The position numbers and the translations under genes are program-made. This document shows, piece after piece, positions 30,801 to 40,199 of a DNA stretch of 64,000 nucleotides (position 1 is the stretch's first letter; each line of letters starts with the position of its first letter). The stretch lies in assembly GCF_000227135.1 (NCBI RefSeq), contig NC_018236.1, positions 452,958 through 516,957 on the forward strand, given 5' to 3'. The notes beneath the pieces were generated by a model that had not been told where the DNA came from, did not search any database, and worked only from the letters and a program-made list of their open reading frames with translations. Source of the DNA: Leishmania donovani (lineage: Eukaryota; Euglenozoa; Kinetoplastea; Trypanosomatida; Trypanosomatidae).

Positions 30801-32453
30801 GCGGAGGTTGGCGCGCTGCGAGTTCGGGTGTTTCTCTGCCGCACCACCCTCGACACCACAGTCCTCGGCACCGGGCTCACGCGCTGCGGCTTCAGCAGCG
30901 GGTAGTACAACTTGCATGAACAGTAGTGCGCTGCGCCAGCGCGCCGCCGCGTCCCTGGAAATTGCGGCCCTCGTGCTTGTGATCTCGGGGGAAGAAGGGC
31001 CAGAGGCCAGCCATGTCTCCGCTCGCCACCAGCTGATCCAAAGAGCCTCGAGAAGCGCATATCGCCTGCACCGCGCCCGTTCGCATGCCTCTTGATGAGG
31101 CCACCACGTGGCTGTGCAGAACAAGGGTGGGCAGCACAGCCGCATCAGCGAGGCTCGACAGTTGTTCCACAACGCGATGCGACACGCAGCTACCCATCCG
31201 ACTTCACACGAGCTCAGCTCAGCTCTATCAAAGCCGTTTCGAGTCTCTCCTCGCTGCCGCCCGTGCTGGGCTCCTGCATCTTCAGCGACATCCTCTGCGC
31301 CTTGATAGGCGGCAGCGTAGCAGCGAAGGTGCAGGAACGCTTCCACCGCAAGCTCGTTGTCCAGCGCCGCAGCGTAGCACAGCGGACACCGCGCAGCCGT
31401 GCCCATGCCACTTCGCGAGGATAAAGCATGCACACGGCCCTCAGCCATCGCGAAGCCTCGCGCAAGCACATCAAGAGCCGCGAGAAGCGACGGCTGGCGC
31501 CACAGCTGCGCCTCAGACAAGCGACTTTCCAGCAGCGGTAGCAAGCGCTCAAGGACTCTACGGCAGCGACTGAACGGCGCGTTGTCGGCCGCAGTCTTAC
31601 CAAGCGCGTAGTGTGACCGCAGCGCAGAAGAGAAGTCCGCTCCTGCTCCACCGCCAGCGCCGTGACGTGCCGCTGTATCGCGTGGCGTGTGACCGGTGAA
31701 GTAGTCGACGGTGGAGCTCAGCGATGAGTGCGCGCTCTCCTGCCGCGACGGTTGCGATGATACGTGCGGCCGCAGTGGGTGGCTCTCTGATGTGTCTCGG
31801 GAGCTGCTCACCACGTCTTCAACGCAGGCGTCTGCGCGGCGCTGCGCCGCGAGGAAGCGACGCTGTCTCCAGCAGAGAGCAGCCGACACGTACAGGACGA
31901 GTGCCCAGAACACGTCGGCAGCGTCGATGTCCGCAACGCACGCAAAGGATGTCGGCGCCGCTGGCGCCGTGCTTGTAGCCTTGGAGGTCTTCGACGACAG
32001 GATCAAGTCTGTTTTGCGCGTGGCACGGTAAAGCGCCTGCACGGAGGCGCTGCTGCGCTTGAGCAGCTGTTTAAAGCGCTGCCGCACTGCCGTGCGGGTC
32101 ATCTGCGCGTTACTGGTCGGCGTTGGGCAAGGCGAGGAGGTGTGCTGCTGTCGGCCACGGCGCAGCGCATCAATGTTGCTAGATGCTTCTGCACTGTCGT
32201 CGGCCGCCTTCGGAGAGGCGGACGGGCTCTCAGTTCCGTAGGGTGCCGGTTGTTGCTCTGCACGCCGCGCTGTCGCAGTGTAAAGGAGATGCCGCAGCCG
32301 ACTGAGCTCCACAAGCTCACACAGCACCGTTGCTGCGGTGGGCTCACCGGCTGCGCCTTGAGGGGCCTCCCACGGAGTACATGCGAGCCACTTCTTTGCG
32401 GCTTCGAGCAGTGACGCTGCGCTGCTGGGAACGTCAACAACGTCGTCGCGCAT
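27822..32453 (-). CDS. Large hypothetical protein with one ankyrin-like unit and a Gln run, 1543 aa
   Basis: No family is recognised. The whole 4.6 kb frame has strong codon bias and starts at the Met at 32451-32453 (MRDDVVDVPSSAASLLEAAK). The N-terminal half is Ala/Leu/Arg/Cys-rich and helical. Near residues 712-745 a single ankyrin-type unit is clear (GQNALDVACRRQ, then LPCVRLLLQAGLSPN). Weaker segments just before it (WLSQQGDVPLLTLLCHTLDG, about residue 605) could be a second, decayed unit. A run of Gln encoded by CAG/CAA lies near residue 1249. Cys pairs (RCAVCDAL, RCPLCYAAA) are present but do not form an obvious zinc site. There is no signal peptide or membrane segment. It could be a scaffold; this is inference. 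Confidence 0.72.
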   Translation of the reverse strand: MRDDVVDVPSSAASLLEAAKKWLACTPWEAPQGAAGEPTAATVLCELVELSRLRHLLYTATARRAEQQPAPYGTESPSASPKAADDSAEASSNIDALRRGRQQHTSSPCPTPTSNAQMTRTAVRQRFKQLLKRSSASVQALYRATRKTDLILSSKTSKATSTAPAAPTSFACVADIDAADVFWALVLYVSAALCWRQRRFLAAQRRADACVEDVVSSSRDTSESHPLRPHVSSQPSRQESAHSSLSSTVDYFTGHTPRDTAARHGAGGGAGADFSSALRSHYALGKTAADNAPFSRCRRVLERLLPLLESRLSEAQLWRQPSLLAALDVLARGFAMAEGRVHALSSRSGMGTAARCPLCYAAALDNELAVEAFLHLRCYAAAYQGAEDVAEDAGAQHGRQRGETRNGFDRAELSSCEVGWVAACRIALWNNCRASLMRLCCPPLFCTATWWPHQEACERARCRRYALLEALWISWWRAETWLASGPSSPEITSTRAAISRDAAARWRSALLFMQVVLPAAEAAAREPGAEDCGVEGGAAEKHPNSQRANLRALLAHLVQLPIVTELMQQVLRPHQDEKCERIHTAGARNCGASGTVFHWLSQQGDVPLLTLLCHTLDGRTAAITAGKAPVGRPAAAAEAAAGHADRAYIIQLGAAHARGESVGDYRRHRAALPAPEAAASGAVASIGGPVSQPAPTDPGRGLCSSVSVWGLHLMDTLGQNALDVACRRQHLPCVRLLLQAGLSPNSLATLVSDKCVDSLPLPLLRLLYDPSFLEGADGSRSTPHMGLAERLRQPTCPAAAASRTLAQLAFRLWTEKVQQLSMVPQAADGEGFVLDQWLSAYTRCQAAQDRVLRSAMAALEFDAYEPMARLVVLSVLTRKLNDWLATAPSSVRFGASDSPVGTSGSVRGDAASSRSTPTVSQPQPAPPSLWQLRLQHTVALRLYTQLTCPLGRALLRRAVDARCAVCDALAAREDRAASALLAASAVMSAPSTAEAASVGDEGAEVAKRDAVVLSPEASVPLPPGASSLALSEPVKSRQELQGLYERVLADAHTLDARLVAEHQQRMCAMVARGGSEGHCRHGGTHPRHLRASLVATHGVATVLRGRHHEHRTCAMRHSHRSSSAHDDEVCALYALAVIPSAEALQSARWETSTKRCSVEPQQPHHTTPGVRRVVEPTLWTFTSAPQQIWLRLPDGVDLDRLLRENDGGGFGVVADDVPLTAPVQRGDLVTFRCSSGGDGAGRSAGISARAAQQQQQQQQGARAEERRHSPQFVVQQVFSERRTLPYLVWKSVTAEDKDLQHQPPPASLVLPYAVAAGTPAWTVPHRAAPRSTSGATDPRQDSITLHACCLPVSYVARMTSAQLHDRHPLDWLLQTRRAANSSPSASESGLADVLTTLQWSATWTARWAQTVWAGHQPCWLEERMRATNDSSDASQGHGDSSRECRTHSSSRSPDCCTGDGGRDVVHLTDPFYTFDDADAADGRDNFAVDGGRRSLRVLRTLTSGDTAPHEAQRLSAEVDWPSRAEGCSAVVTADVVLGSATVV

Positions 32454-33597
32454 GCCGCGAGAAAGCGTCTATCTTTCCCTGTGTGTGTGCGTGTGCTGGC
32501 CTATCTATGCTGAAGGTGTGGGTGCTTATGCGCGTGCGCTGCCCGGCGTTATGGCAGCAGGTCTTTGAGGAGGTGTGCGTGTGCGTGCTTGTGAGATAGG
32601 AACGAAGCCGCAAGCTGATCGGAGGGTGGGAGGTCAGGCTCACGGCGCGCCGCTACAGCACTGATGATGCCTGGCTTCGTCGATCCTGCGGTGGCAATAC
32701 AAGGCGAGAGAGAGAGTGCGCAGCAGGAGAGGAGGGTGTGTCGGGGTCGTGGTACGACAAGGTGGACGTGGAATGCCCTTCACCACGTCAAAGCCAAGAG
32801 AAAGTGGGGCATCCCTTCTCTGCTGCTGCCGAGTGCTTGCACAACTACCGAAGCATACGAGCATGGCGCGCATGCAAGCACAGAATAACGAGGCTTCATG
32901 TCTCAGTGAACCTTCTCCTCTCGCCCTCCCCTCTTCCCCCGCGCGCTCGCGCTGCATCTTCATCTCCCAGTTCTCAGCAACAGCAAGCGAATGAGGGGAG
33001 AGAGAGGGAACCGGCTGCGGCCGCAGCTGCAAGAGGAGCTCGAGACCAAGGCTTATGTGGCTGGTGTGTGTCTGCGTGTGCGCGGGCCACAGCGAGAGGG
33101 CGCCTCGCGGTTGACTTGCAGAGACATGAATAAGGCTGAAAAGTGAGCGAGGCGACAGGCAGGGCGGGGGCCGCGGGGGCTAGCACACATCCATGCAGAT
33201 GCGGCGATGACGAGATACCCCATGATACCAACGCACATCGGCCCTCTAATCGGACGCCATCGCCGGTGATCGAGAGACACATGCGCGCCAGCGCCGCCAC
33301 ACATACACACACCAACCGAAAACAAAATAGCGAGACGCTCATGCGCAGAGAACGAGGCGAACGCGCCGAGGTCATAATGCAGAGCACAACTTGTAAAGTG
33401 GGCGTGCACGTGGCGGAGGACCGCGTAGGGAGGGGGAGGAGCGCAGCAGCCCAGCACCCATGCCCTATGGCGCACCGAAGAAGCGGTTGCATCGACCCCC
33501 GCCGTTTCGCATCCGCGCCTGTCTGGCCTCCTCCTCTTCCTCTCCCTGTTCCGGCGTGGAGTTGTGCGTGTGTGTTGCTCCCGACGCCGCGGCCATC
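32454..33597. other. Intergenic region, no gene seen
   Basis: About 1.1 kb between the RING-protein gene and the ankyrin-like gene. Short GT/TG-rich stretches lie near 32478-32494 and 32568-32590. No supported frame. Confidence 0.6.
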
Positions 33598-34860
33598 TCA
33601 CCTCTCAACGGAGATGTACACATGCGAGTGGTGCGCGTTGACGCCGGAAGTGGCAGTGTCTGCCTCCTCGACAGCGGCGGCACGCGCCTCCGAAGGGGAG
33701 GTGACCGCGCCGGTTGCTGGCACACGTCGCACCAAGGGGCTCGCACTGGCGGTACCGCTGCCCATCCGCTTATTTCTCCCGTCACCGTCGTTGTCTTCGT
33801 CGGAGTAAGGAACACGTGAGTAGCGGCTTCTAAAAGGGTTGACCATTCCCATCTCCGAAGTACCGACGACTCTCAGCGTGCTACGAGTTGGTCGTTCTGT
33901 GCTGCCGTGCATACCTGCAACGATGCCGCTTCTAGTGCTGCTGCTGCAGCAGTTGCTGTGTAGCGACGCCATAGCGGACTCGACGGAGTGATCTTCAGCA
34001 GTCGCGGGTGCGAAAGCCGCCTCGCCCGCTCCGCGCGGGTCCTCTTCCCGTGCTGCCCGCGCGCTCGTGGCCGTGGCACTATCGCAGGTGATAGTTGCCA
34101 TCTCTGTCGGCGATAAGGCGGACTCGCTGACGCCGCCGCCGTTGTCGTCCTCCGCGGCTTCCGCAGCGCTGAGGAGCTGCTTCACGTAGTACAGCGGCAG
34201 GTCAAAACAGCGCTGGAGGGCGCTGCGGCACACCGGACACTCTCGTAGACGCTTCGCGCAGAAATGACAGCAGCACACATGCCCACACGGCGTCAACGCC
34301 ACGTCGATGTGACGGGCACAGCAAATGACGCACCCCACCGTGTCGTCAATGTCCTTCACTTCCGTCTCGGCCAGCTCCTTCTTGAACTCGCGCGCTTCCG
34401 CGCGGCGCAGCAGGAGGCGCTTGCGGTAGTTCTCAATCACGCGGCGGTGCTCGAGCACCCATGCGAGGTGGCGACCCACGCCGGACATGATAATGCTGCC
34501 CAGAAGGACGAGAACGCTCAAGCTGAAGCAGCCAACGATGACGCTGCTCTTCGGCATTTCGTAGCCGACGATTTCCTCAGTGCAGTTACCGCAGGAGGTC
34601 GTGCCCGAGCAGCAGCGGATCGCGGACGAAGCGACGCAGCACATCGGCTTCGCATCCGGGCACGCGACGGACTGCATGATCTGGTATGAGCAGAGGTGCG
34701 GGGTGCGATAAGCGACGTAGGCCTGTCGCTCAAGACGAGCATCAGCGTGTTGAAGAGCTCTGCTGTAGCCGAGGATGATAAACAGCGCCATGAAGAAGCG
34801 TGTGGCGCGTTCCGCCACGATGACGGAGGCAGCGCCGTTGTGCTGCGGCGCACTTGACAT
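33598..34860 (-). CDS. Membrane RING-finger protein, probable E3 ubiquitin ligase, 420 aa
   Basis: RING proteins of this kind bring an E2 enzyme to a membrane. The start is the Met at 34858-34860 (MSSAPQHNGA). Hydrophobic segments lie at about 20-32 (RFFMALFIILGY) and 106-128 (SVIVGCFSLSVLVLLGSIIM). Between them is a Cys-rich loop with Cys at 57, 67, 74, 75, 83, 84, 90 and 93, which would be lumenal or extracellular. A basic helix (about 138-165) follows, then a C3HC4 RING at 177-211: C177, C180, C192, H194, C196, C201, C208, C211, in the order CVICC, CGHVCCCHFC, CPVC, as in MUL1/IAP-type RINGs. The remaining 200 residues are Ser/Ala/Glu-rich and disordered. The RING and the second membrane span are clear; topology and substrate are inferred. 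Confidence 0.83.
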   Translation of the reverse strand: MSSAPQHNGAASVIVAERATRFFMALFIILGYSRALQHADARLERQAYVAYRTPHLCSYQIMQSVACPDAKPMCCVASSAIRCCSGTTSCGNCTEEIVGYEMPKSSVIVGCFSLSVLVLLGSIIMSGVGRHLAWVLEHRRVIENYRKRLLLRRAEAREFKKELAETEVKDIDDTVGCVICCARHIDVALTPCGHVCCCHFCAKRLRECPVCRSALQRCFDLPLYYVKQLLSAAEAAEDDNGGGVSESALSPTEMATITCDSATATSARAAREEDPRGAGEAAFAPATAEDHSVESAMASLHSNCCSSSTRSGIVAGMHGSTERPTRSTLRVVGTSEMGMVNPFRSRYSRVPYSDEDNDGDGRNKRMGSGTASASPLVRRVPATGAVTSPSEARAAAVEEADTATSGVNAHHSHVYISVER

Positions 34861-36083
34861 GCTGCGCGCGGCGGGCCGAAAGGGGCGCAACAACGAGAGA
34901 AAAGAAAATGTTGGCGGAGGGCGATGGTGGTGGTAATGGTGGTCGTCGTATGCGTGCAGGCAGCGCACGCCCGCGACAAGAACCGTAAAGGCAGAATTCT
35001 CAGGGCTAAGATCCTACAGAAGCAAAAGCACGGATGGAGAAGAGCGGCTGAGCAGGTGACCCGCCCGCCCCGCGCGCACGCACCTCCCTGTGCTCAATGA
35101 AGGGTGTCTGCTTCCTCGCCGTTGTTCGGCGTTGCAGAGACAGGAAGGATGATGTCGGGCAGACGGAATGGGGAGGGGAAGGGTACTTGTTGCCGTTACA
35201 ACTGTGATGACAGGCTGCCCGATCTACTAATGAGACAGCACAGAGAGACCGCAGGTGAGATGGGCAGTGGCGCTTGGGCGCTCGGGCGTGCGCGTGTGCG
35301 TACGAGATGGAAAGGAGGCGAGGCAGACGGCGGCACGGAGTGCAGGGGGAGAGGGAGACAGTGCATGTGAGCGTGGGCATTTCATGGTGCTTAGCAATAC
35401 TCCTAGCCCCCCCTCTCTCTCTCATGGGAGCACATTCGATTTTGTAGGACGCTGGATGGGCGCACAGAGTGGCACAGTCGCTACCTCTTCCACACACACA
35501 CACATGCACATACACATGTACACATGAGTGCTGCAGACGCACGCCCCATGGTGTTCTTCGCGGACTCAAACCTTGTCCCGCCTACTCGTCACGGAAAGTA
35601 CATTATAACCACGCGTCAAGTTACAATAGACGTGCGCGAGATCTGAGCATCCAACGTGCTTTTCCGGGGCGCCGCATCCGCCCGATTCCTTGGCAGCGGA
35701 CGCCGCGGTCGTGTCACCGTTCCTCAGCCCGTGACTTGATCTCGCGCTTCTTCGTTTTTCTTTTCCATTCTTGCCGCTCTGGGGAAGTGGCCGCGCCTGC
35801 AGTCACCAAAAGATGCGTGTGGGCACAAACCACAGGCGCGGCCTTGCTCAGCCCGCGTGTTCACGCCGCTCGTGCGCACATGGGTCGCCCCCCTCCGTGT
35901 ACGCGCCTCTGAGAGTGGAGTTCACGGCTTAAGCGTCTCTGTCTTTATTATCCGCGGTGCGGGAGGAGTGAGTCAGCGGGCAAGGACCACACCCACACAG
36001 CAGCCACCCGTCACCCGCTACCGGAGGGTCTGAGATGCTGTATTCAAGAGCTCGTCGCCCCTCCTCGCTTCGCCCCACCCCAT
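34861..36083. other. Intergenic region, no gene seen
   Basis: About 1.2 kb. It has a short CA/TG-rich stretch near 35491-35522 and balanced sequence around 35580-35900 with no supported frame on either strand. Confidence 0.6.
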
Positions 36084-39000
36084 CTACGCAAACATCGCGC
36101 TCGCCGAGACGGCGGTGCGCTCCCGCGCAACCGTCCTCTCCATCTCTGCCTCGATCATGGCCATCGTCACGACCCGCTCTGACACTGGCAACAGCGCCGC
36201 AGTGCAGCAGACATTGAAGGCTATCGTGCGGATCAGCTTGGGTGAGATGCTCGTGGCGCTGAGGCGACCGTAGTCGACGTCGCTGGACGTCGGGACGCGC
36301 TCTGGGAACGCCTTTCGCCACAGCTGCTCGCGCAGGAGCCGCCGAGGCAGCGCAAAGGTCAGCTCCGCCTGGAACAGCATGCACGATGAGCGTGAGTTGA
36401 TGCTCGCCGTGGAGAACAGGTGGCGTCCACCGCCGCCGTCGCGGTTCACCGTCGTTGCGATGACGATGACGGGCCTCGGATAGCGGCGTGCGTGGTACTG
36501 GATGAGCTGTGAGAGTTGTAAGCTCTTTGGGGACTCGTTGAAGAGGACCTGCGCCTCGTCAAAGACGATGATGGCGCCGAGGCGGCGTCCTTCCTCAAAC
36601 ACGACGTGCACCCGCATCTCCTCCCGGAGCAGGAGCTCCGCTACGTTGCAGAGGCGGATGGTGGCGCCGCACTCGTAGGCGATGGCCTCCGCGGCCAGCG
36701 ACTTACCCGTGCCGCTCACGCCCTGGAACAGGTAAAGCGTCCCGCAGTCGTCGTTGGCGTCCTCGCTGAAGCCCCACTCGGTATACAAGGTGCTGCGGCT
36801 CTTGGCACTGCTGGCGATCCCCTCCAGCTTCTTGGCGAGATCCGGCTCCACCACCAGCTCGGCAAGCGTGCGCTTCGGGGTCAGGTAGAACTCGCTCATC
36901 CCCTCCGGCAGCTCCGCGGCGAGAAAGAAGCCGCGCAGCTGCAGCCGAGCCCCTTCGTCGAGGTCGCTCATTGTCAGCTTCGGTGTAGAGGACTTCTCGC
37001 GGGCCACCGCTCTGCTCAAGGCGGCGAGGACGGCGTTGCGGATCAGGCCGCCGGAGAGCTCGTAGTTCAGCGCTAGCTTCTCCAAGCACACGTCCTCGTT
37101 CATGGGCAGCTGCTTTGGGATGTGTGACCTCCAAATGCGCAGCCGCAGCTGATGGTCCGGCGGACGGAACTCCATCATGAGCGAGATGCGCCGGTTCATG
37201 GCCTCGTCGAAGTTCTGCGCGCGATTGGTGGCGAGGATGATGAGGCCGTCGTACCGCTCAAACTCGGACAGCAGCGCCGTCACGGTGCCGTTGCTCGTGC
37301 GGTCCTCGAAGAGCGCTTCGCACTCGTCGAAGAACAAGATGGCGTCGCTCAGCTTCGCCTCGCGGAAGAGAAAGCGGAGCGCGTCGGCCTCGGCCTTCGT
37401 CGAGGAGCGAAACTGCGACACGCTGACGAGGAGTATCTTCTTCTTGAGGTGGTGCGCGACGGCGTTGGCGAGCATCGTCTTGCCGGTGCCACTCGGGCCG
37501 TGGAAGAGCATGACGAGGCCTCCTTTGCTAGTGCCGAGGCCGTCGCCGAAGCCGCTGCTCTTCTTGCACTGTTCGAAGAGGCTGTAGTGCTCAATGGTGG
37601 ACAGGACGCGGTCCATCGTGGAGGTGGGCAGTACCACGTTAGCCAGCTCCACCTCGGGGAAGTACAACTGCGACCCGGGCACCATTTCCGCCGTCTCAGC
37701 TGGGATGCCCATGACATCGTCAACAATCTTCCGATCAATGTCGACGAGATAGTCCATGAGGTCCGTGTTGAAGCAGGAGCGGCCGACAGCGTCGAGTGTG
37801 AGGGACAGGACACCGTTGGACACGAGCGGAGAGGACTGGTAGAAGGCACGACGCGCCACCACGCGCTCCTCCAGCGACTCGCACAGGACGAAGAGCATGT
37901 ACCCCACCGTGATGAGTCGCTGCCCGTCCCGCATAACGTAGCGGCCGTTCACCGCCACCAGCATGTCGTGCGAAATGACGTTGCCAACCATGAACAACAT
38001 AATCTGCTTCTCCATCTCCGTCAGCTGCAGCCGCTGCGCGAGCTGCTCGATGCGCGGGGTGAAGACGCGGGCAGCGAGAGTGGCTTGCAGCCGTGACTCG
38101 TGCACCGCCGCCGCGACGCGAACTTTGCCCTTCAACTCCCGTATCGACGCCTCCACCTTAGACTTGGGGGTGTAGGAGTCCTCCTCGTCCTTCATGTCGC
38201 CCTCCGCGTAGCGGATGCGAATCATGTTCGCGAGGATGCGAAAGGCCGCGTCCATGTACTCGATGTCGGACTCGTAGGGCACCCCCCGCATGGACGAGTC
38301 CGTGTGCGGCGTGGCAGATGGCGAGGAGGACGCCGCCGCTGCACCCGCGCCAGTACCGGTGCAGCGATAACGCTGGGCGAGCGGGTTGATGTCGGCAAGA
38401 ACCAGTCGTGCCTTGCGCGGCGCAGACGTCGCTGTCGTCGCCTCCCTGCCGTCCTCCGGCCGTGGTGCGGTATCCGTCGTGCGCGATGGCGGTGCCGTCG
38501 GCGGAGCTGTAGCCGGTGCCACCATCGCCGACTCTTCTCTACTACTTTTGCCGCCCTTTACCGCCTCCTCTGTCTCTGTCGCGGCGGAGTTCTTTGCGAC
38601 TGGTACTGCTGCCACGGCACGACCGCCGACTTGCGTGGCAGTTCTGCCGGCGAGGGCATTGCCGAGACGGTGCGAGACGGCTTCGTAAATCGCGTCCTGG
38701 TCTTTCGAAGCCAGCACAGCCGGGTCGATGTCCTCCAGCACACTGTCGAGCGCCTCCTCGGTCAGCGCGATGGCGCTGTCGGCGGTGGCGTCGTCGTCCT
38801 CCTCATCCTCCACATCGCCCTCCTCATCGCCACGCTTTGGTGATGGTGATACAGAGCGACTGCCACCGACGTGCTCCTCTGCTCGCGGAGCCGGCATGGC
38901 AGCCGCCGTGCTCGTCGTCTTGGCGTTCCGTTCTTCGTTGAGCACCTCCAGCAGCGCGGTGCGCTCCAGCTTAATGAGCTGCTCCTCCGACAGCTGATCA

Positions 39001-40199
39001 CCACTCAGGGCCGCGATCGTCTCTATGGGCAGAGCGTACTTGCACTCCATGAAGGTTGTGCGCATCTTGATGTCGGAAAAGATGAGCCCTTGCTTCCACA
39101 GCACACCACTCTCAGAGAGAATGGACAGCAGCTCCTGTGGGGTAAGGTCGTTGTGGTAGGCAATGTTCGCCGGCCGCAGCGGCTCGGCGATGTTGCCGGC
39201 CGCGTAGCGGCCGCAGTGGCACACCAGCAGGTATTCGAGCGTGCGGGCAGCCTTCGCGGATAGACGCAATCGCTCGCTGAGCCGCACCACGCGTGGTAGC
39301 CGCTGCATCTTGTGAAGCTGCGCATCGATGAGGTGGCCGACAAGCTCGGTGACGGCGGCCATGCACGGCACGCACTGTTGACGGAAGTCGAGGCCTACAA
39401 GCTCGATGTTGCGGAGGACTGCAGCGCTCAGGGCCATGCCAGAGACGAGGTATGCGTAGTGTTTGAGGTACACTAGCACGTCCTTTGCGGCAAGGTAAGC
39501 GGAGTCGGACTCAAAGCCAGGCACCTGCACCTCGCCGTACTCACGCAGCCGCTGAAGCATGACGCTCGGCTGGTAGGGCAAGTCACTGTCCTCGCCATCC
39601 TCGAAGACGGGGTCGTCGGCAGCCACCGACTTTGTCCCGTTGCGCTCGATACTGCCGCGATGCCGCTTGCGCCCCGCCGCCTTGCCAGCTGCCGCAGGCG
39701 CCGCCTCGCCGTCCTTGCGTAGCAAGGCCACGCCCTCCAAGAAGGAGCGCACGCAGTGGGGGACGCTGATGAAGGTCAGCGTCGTCAGTTGCGCTGCCAC
39801 ATCAGCCGCCGCCGGTTTCGCGGCCGCAGCTGCCGGGTAGCTGCCGTTGCAGCCCGCATCCGCCACTGCTGCTGCCGCGCGGGTGCGGCACGGCACCGTT
39901 GGCTGGACGCAGAGCAGGAAGAACTCAACATAGAGGCGCAGAAGATCCATGAGGGTGCGCGGCGGTGCGGACGTAAAGCGTCCGGTGCGGTAGAAGACAC
40001 GCACATCGTGCGCTGCTGCCGATGCCGTGCTTGCCGCTACTACCTCACACACAGGAATAGGAGGCTTTGGGGGCAGAACTGGGAATGCGGCAGCGGCTGC
40101 AGCGGCAGTCGCATGCGTGGGCGTTCCCAGGAGAGGTTCAGCCGGCGCACCGACACTTGACCTTGCCGCCGCAGCACTGCGCTTCGTCCTGGGGGGCAT
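36084..40199 (-). CDS. Tandem AAA+ ATPase with winged-helix-like segments, 1371 aa
   Basis: The start is the Met at 40197-40199 (MPPRTKRSAAA). AAA1 (about 870-1050) has Walker A GPSGTGKTMLAN (about 900), Walker B ILFFDECEALF (about 950), sensor-1 LIILATNRAQNFD and an Arg-finger region DEAMNRRIS. AAA2 (about 1130-1300) has Walker A GVSGTGKSLAAE (about 1160) and Walker B IIVFDEAQVLF (about 1210). Ahead of AAA1, residues about 715-830 (LAQRLQLTEMEKQIMLF, then a long segment ending DIDRKIVDDVMG) resemble the winged-helix unit before AAA modules in a bacterial AAA family. A similar stretch occurs at about 304-400 (LSERLRLSAKAARTLEYLL, then ETIAALSG) without an ATPase after it. Low-complexity Ala/Glu/Thr linkers lie at 430-640. 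Substrate and location are unknown. It probably remodels proteins using ATP. Confidence 0.82.
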   Translation of the reverse strand: MPPRTKRSAAAARSSVGAPAEPLLGTPTHATAAAAAAAFPVLPPKPPIPVCEVVAASTASAAAHDVRVFYRTGRFTSAPPRTLMDLLRLYVEFFLLCVQPTVPCRTRAAAAVADAGCNGSYPAAAAAKPAAADVAAQLTTLTFISVPHCVRSFLEGVALLRKDGEAAPAAAGKAAGRKRHRGSIERNGTKSVAADDPVFEDGEDSDLPYQPSVMLQRLREYGEVQVPGFESDSAYLAAKDVLVYLKHYAYLVSGMALSAAVLRNIELVGLDFRQQCVPCMAAVTELVGHLIDAQLHKMQRLPRVVRLSERLRLSAKAARTLEYLLVCHCGRYAAGNIAEPLRPANIAYHNDLTPQELLSILSESGVLWKQGLIFSDIKMRTTFMECKYALPIETIAALSGDQLSEEQLIKLERTALLEVLNEERNAKTTSTAAAMPAPRAEEHVGGSRSVSPSPKRGDEEGDVEDEEDDDATADSAIALTEEALDSVLEDIDPAVLASKDQDAIYEAVSHRLGNALAGRTATQVGGRAVAAVPVAKNSAATETEEAVKGGKSSREESAMVAPATAPPTAPPSRTTDTAPRPEDGREATTATSAPRKARLVLADINPLAQRYRCTGTGAGAAAASSSPSATPHTDSSMRGVPYESDIEYMDAAFRILANMIRIRYAEGDMKDEEDSYTPKSKVEASIRELKGKVRVAAAVHESRLQATLAARVFTPRIEQLAQRLQLTEMEKQIMLFMVGNVISHDMLVAVNGRYVMRDGQRLITVGYMLFVLCESLEERVVARRAFYQSSPLVSNGVLSLTLDAVGRSCFNTDLMDYLVDIDRKIVDDVMGIPAETAEMVPGSQLYFPEVELANVVLPTSTMDRVLSTIEHYSLFEQCKKSSGFGDGLGTSKGGLVMLFHGPSGTGKTMLANAVAHHLKKKILLVSVSQFRSSTKAEADALRFLFREAKLSDAILFFDECEALFEDRTSNGTVTALLSEFERYDGLIILATNRAQNFDEAMNRRISLMMEFRPPDHQLRLRIWRSHIPKQLPMNEDVCLEKLALNYELSGGLIRNAVLAALSRAVAREKSSTPKLTMSDLDEGARLQLRGFFLAAELPEGMSEFYLTPKRTLAELVVEPDLAKKLEGIASSAKSRSTLYTEWGFSEDANDDCGTLYLFQGVSGTGKSLAAEAIAYECGATIRLCNVAELLLREEMRVHVVFEEGRRLGAIIVFDEAQVLFNESPKSLQLSQLIQYHARRYPRPVIVIATTVNRDGGGGRHLFSTASINSRSSCMLFQAELTFALPRRLLREQLWRKAFPERVPTSSDVDYGRLSATSISPKLIRTIAFNVCCTAALLPVSERVVTMAMIEAEMERTVARERTAVSASAMFA

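Noticed and set aside
37152..38096. 314-aa plus-strand open frame
   Set aside because: Antisense to the AAA1 region. The apparent helical, Glu/Val/His-rich sequence is the mirror of a biased codon pattern.
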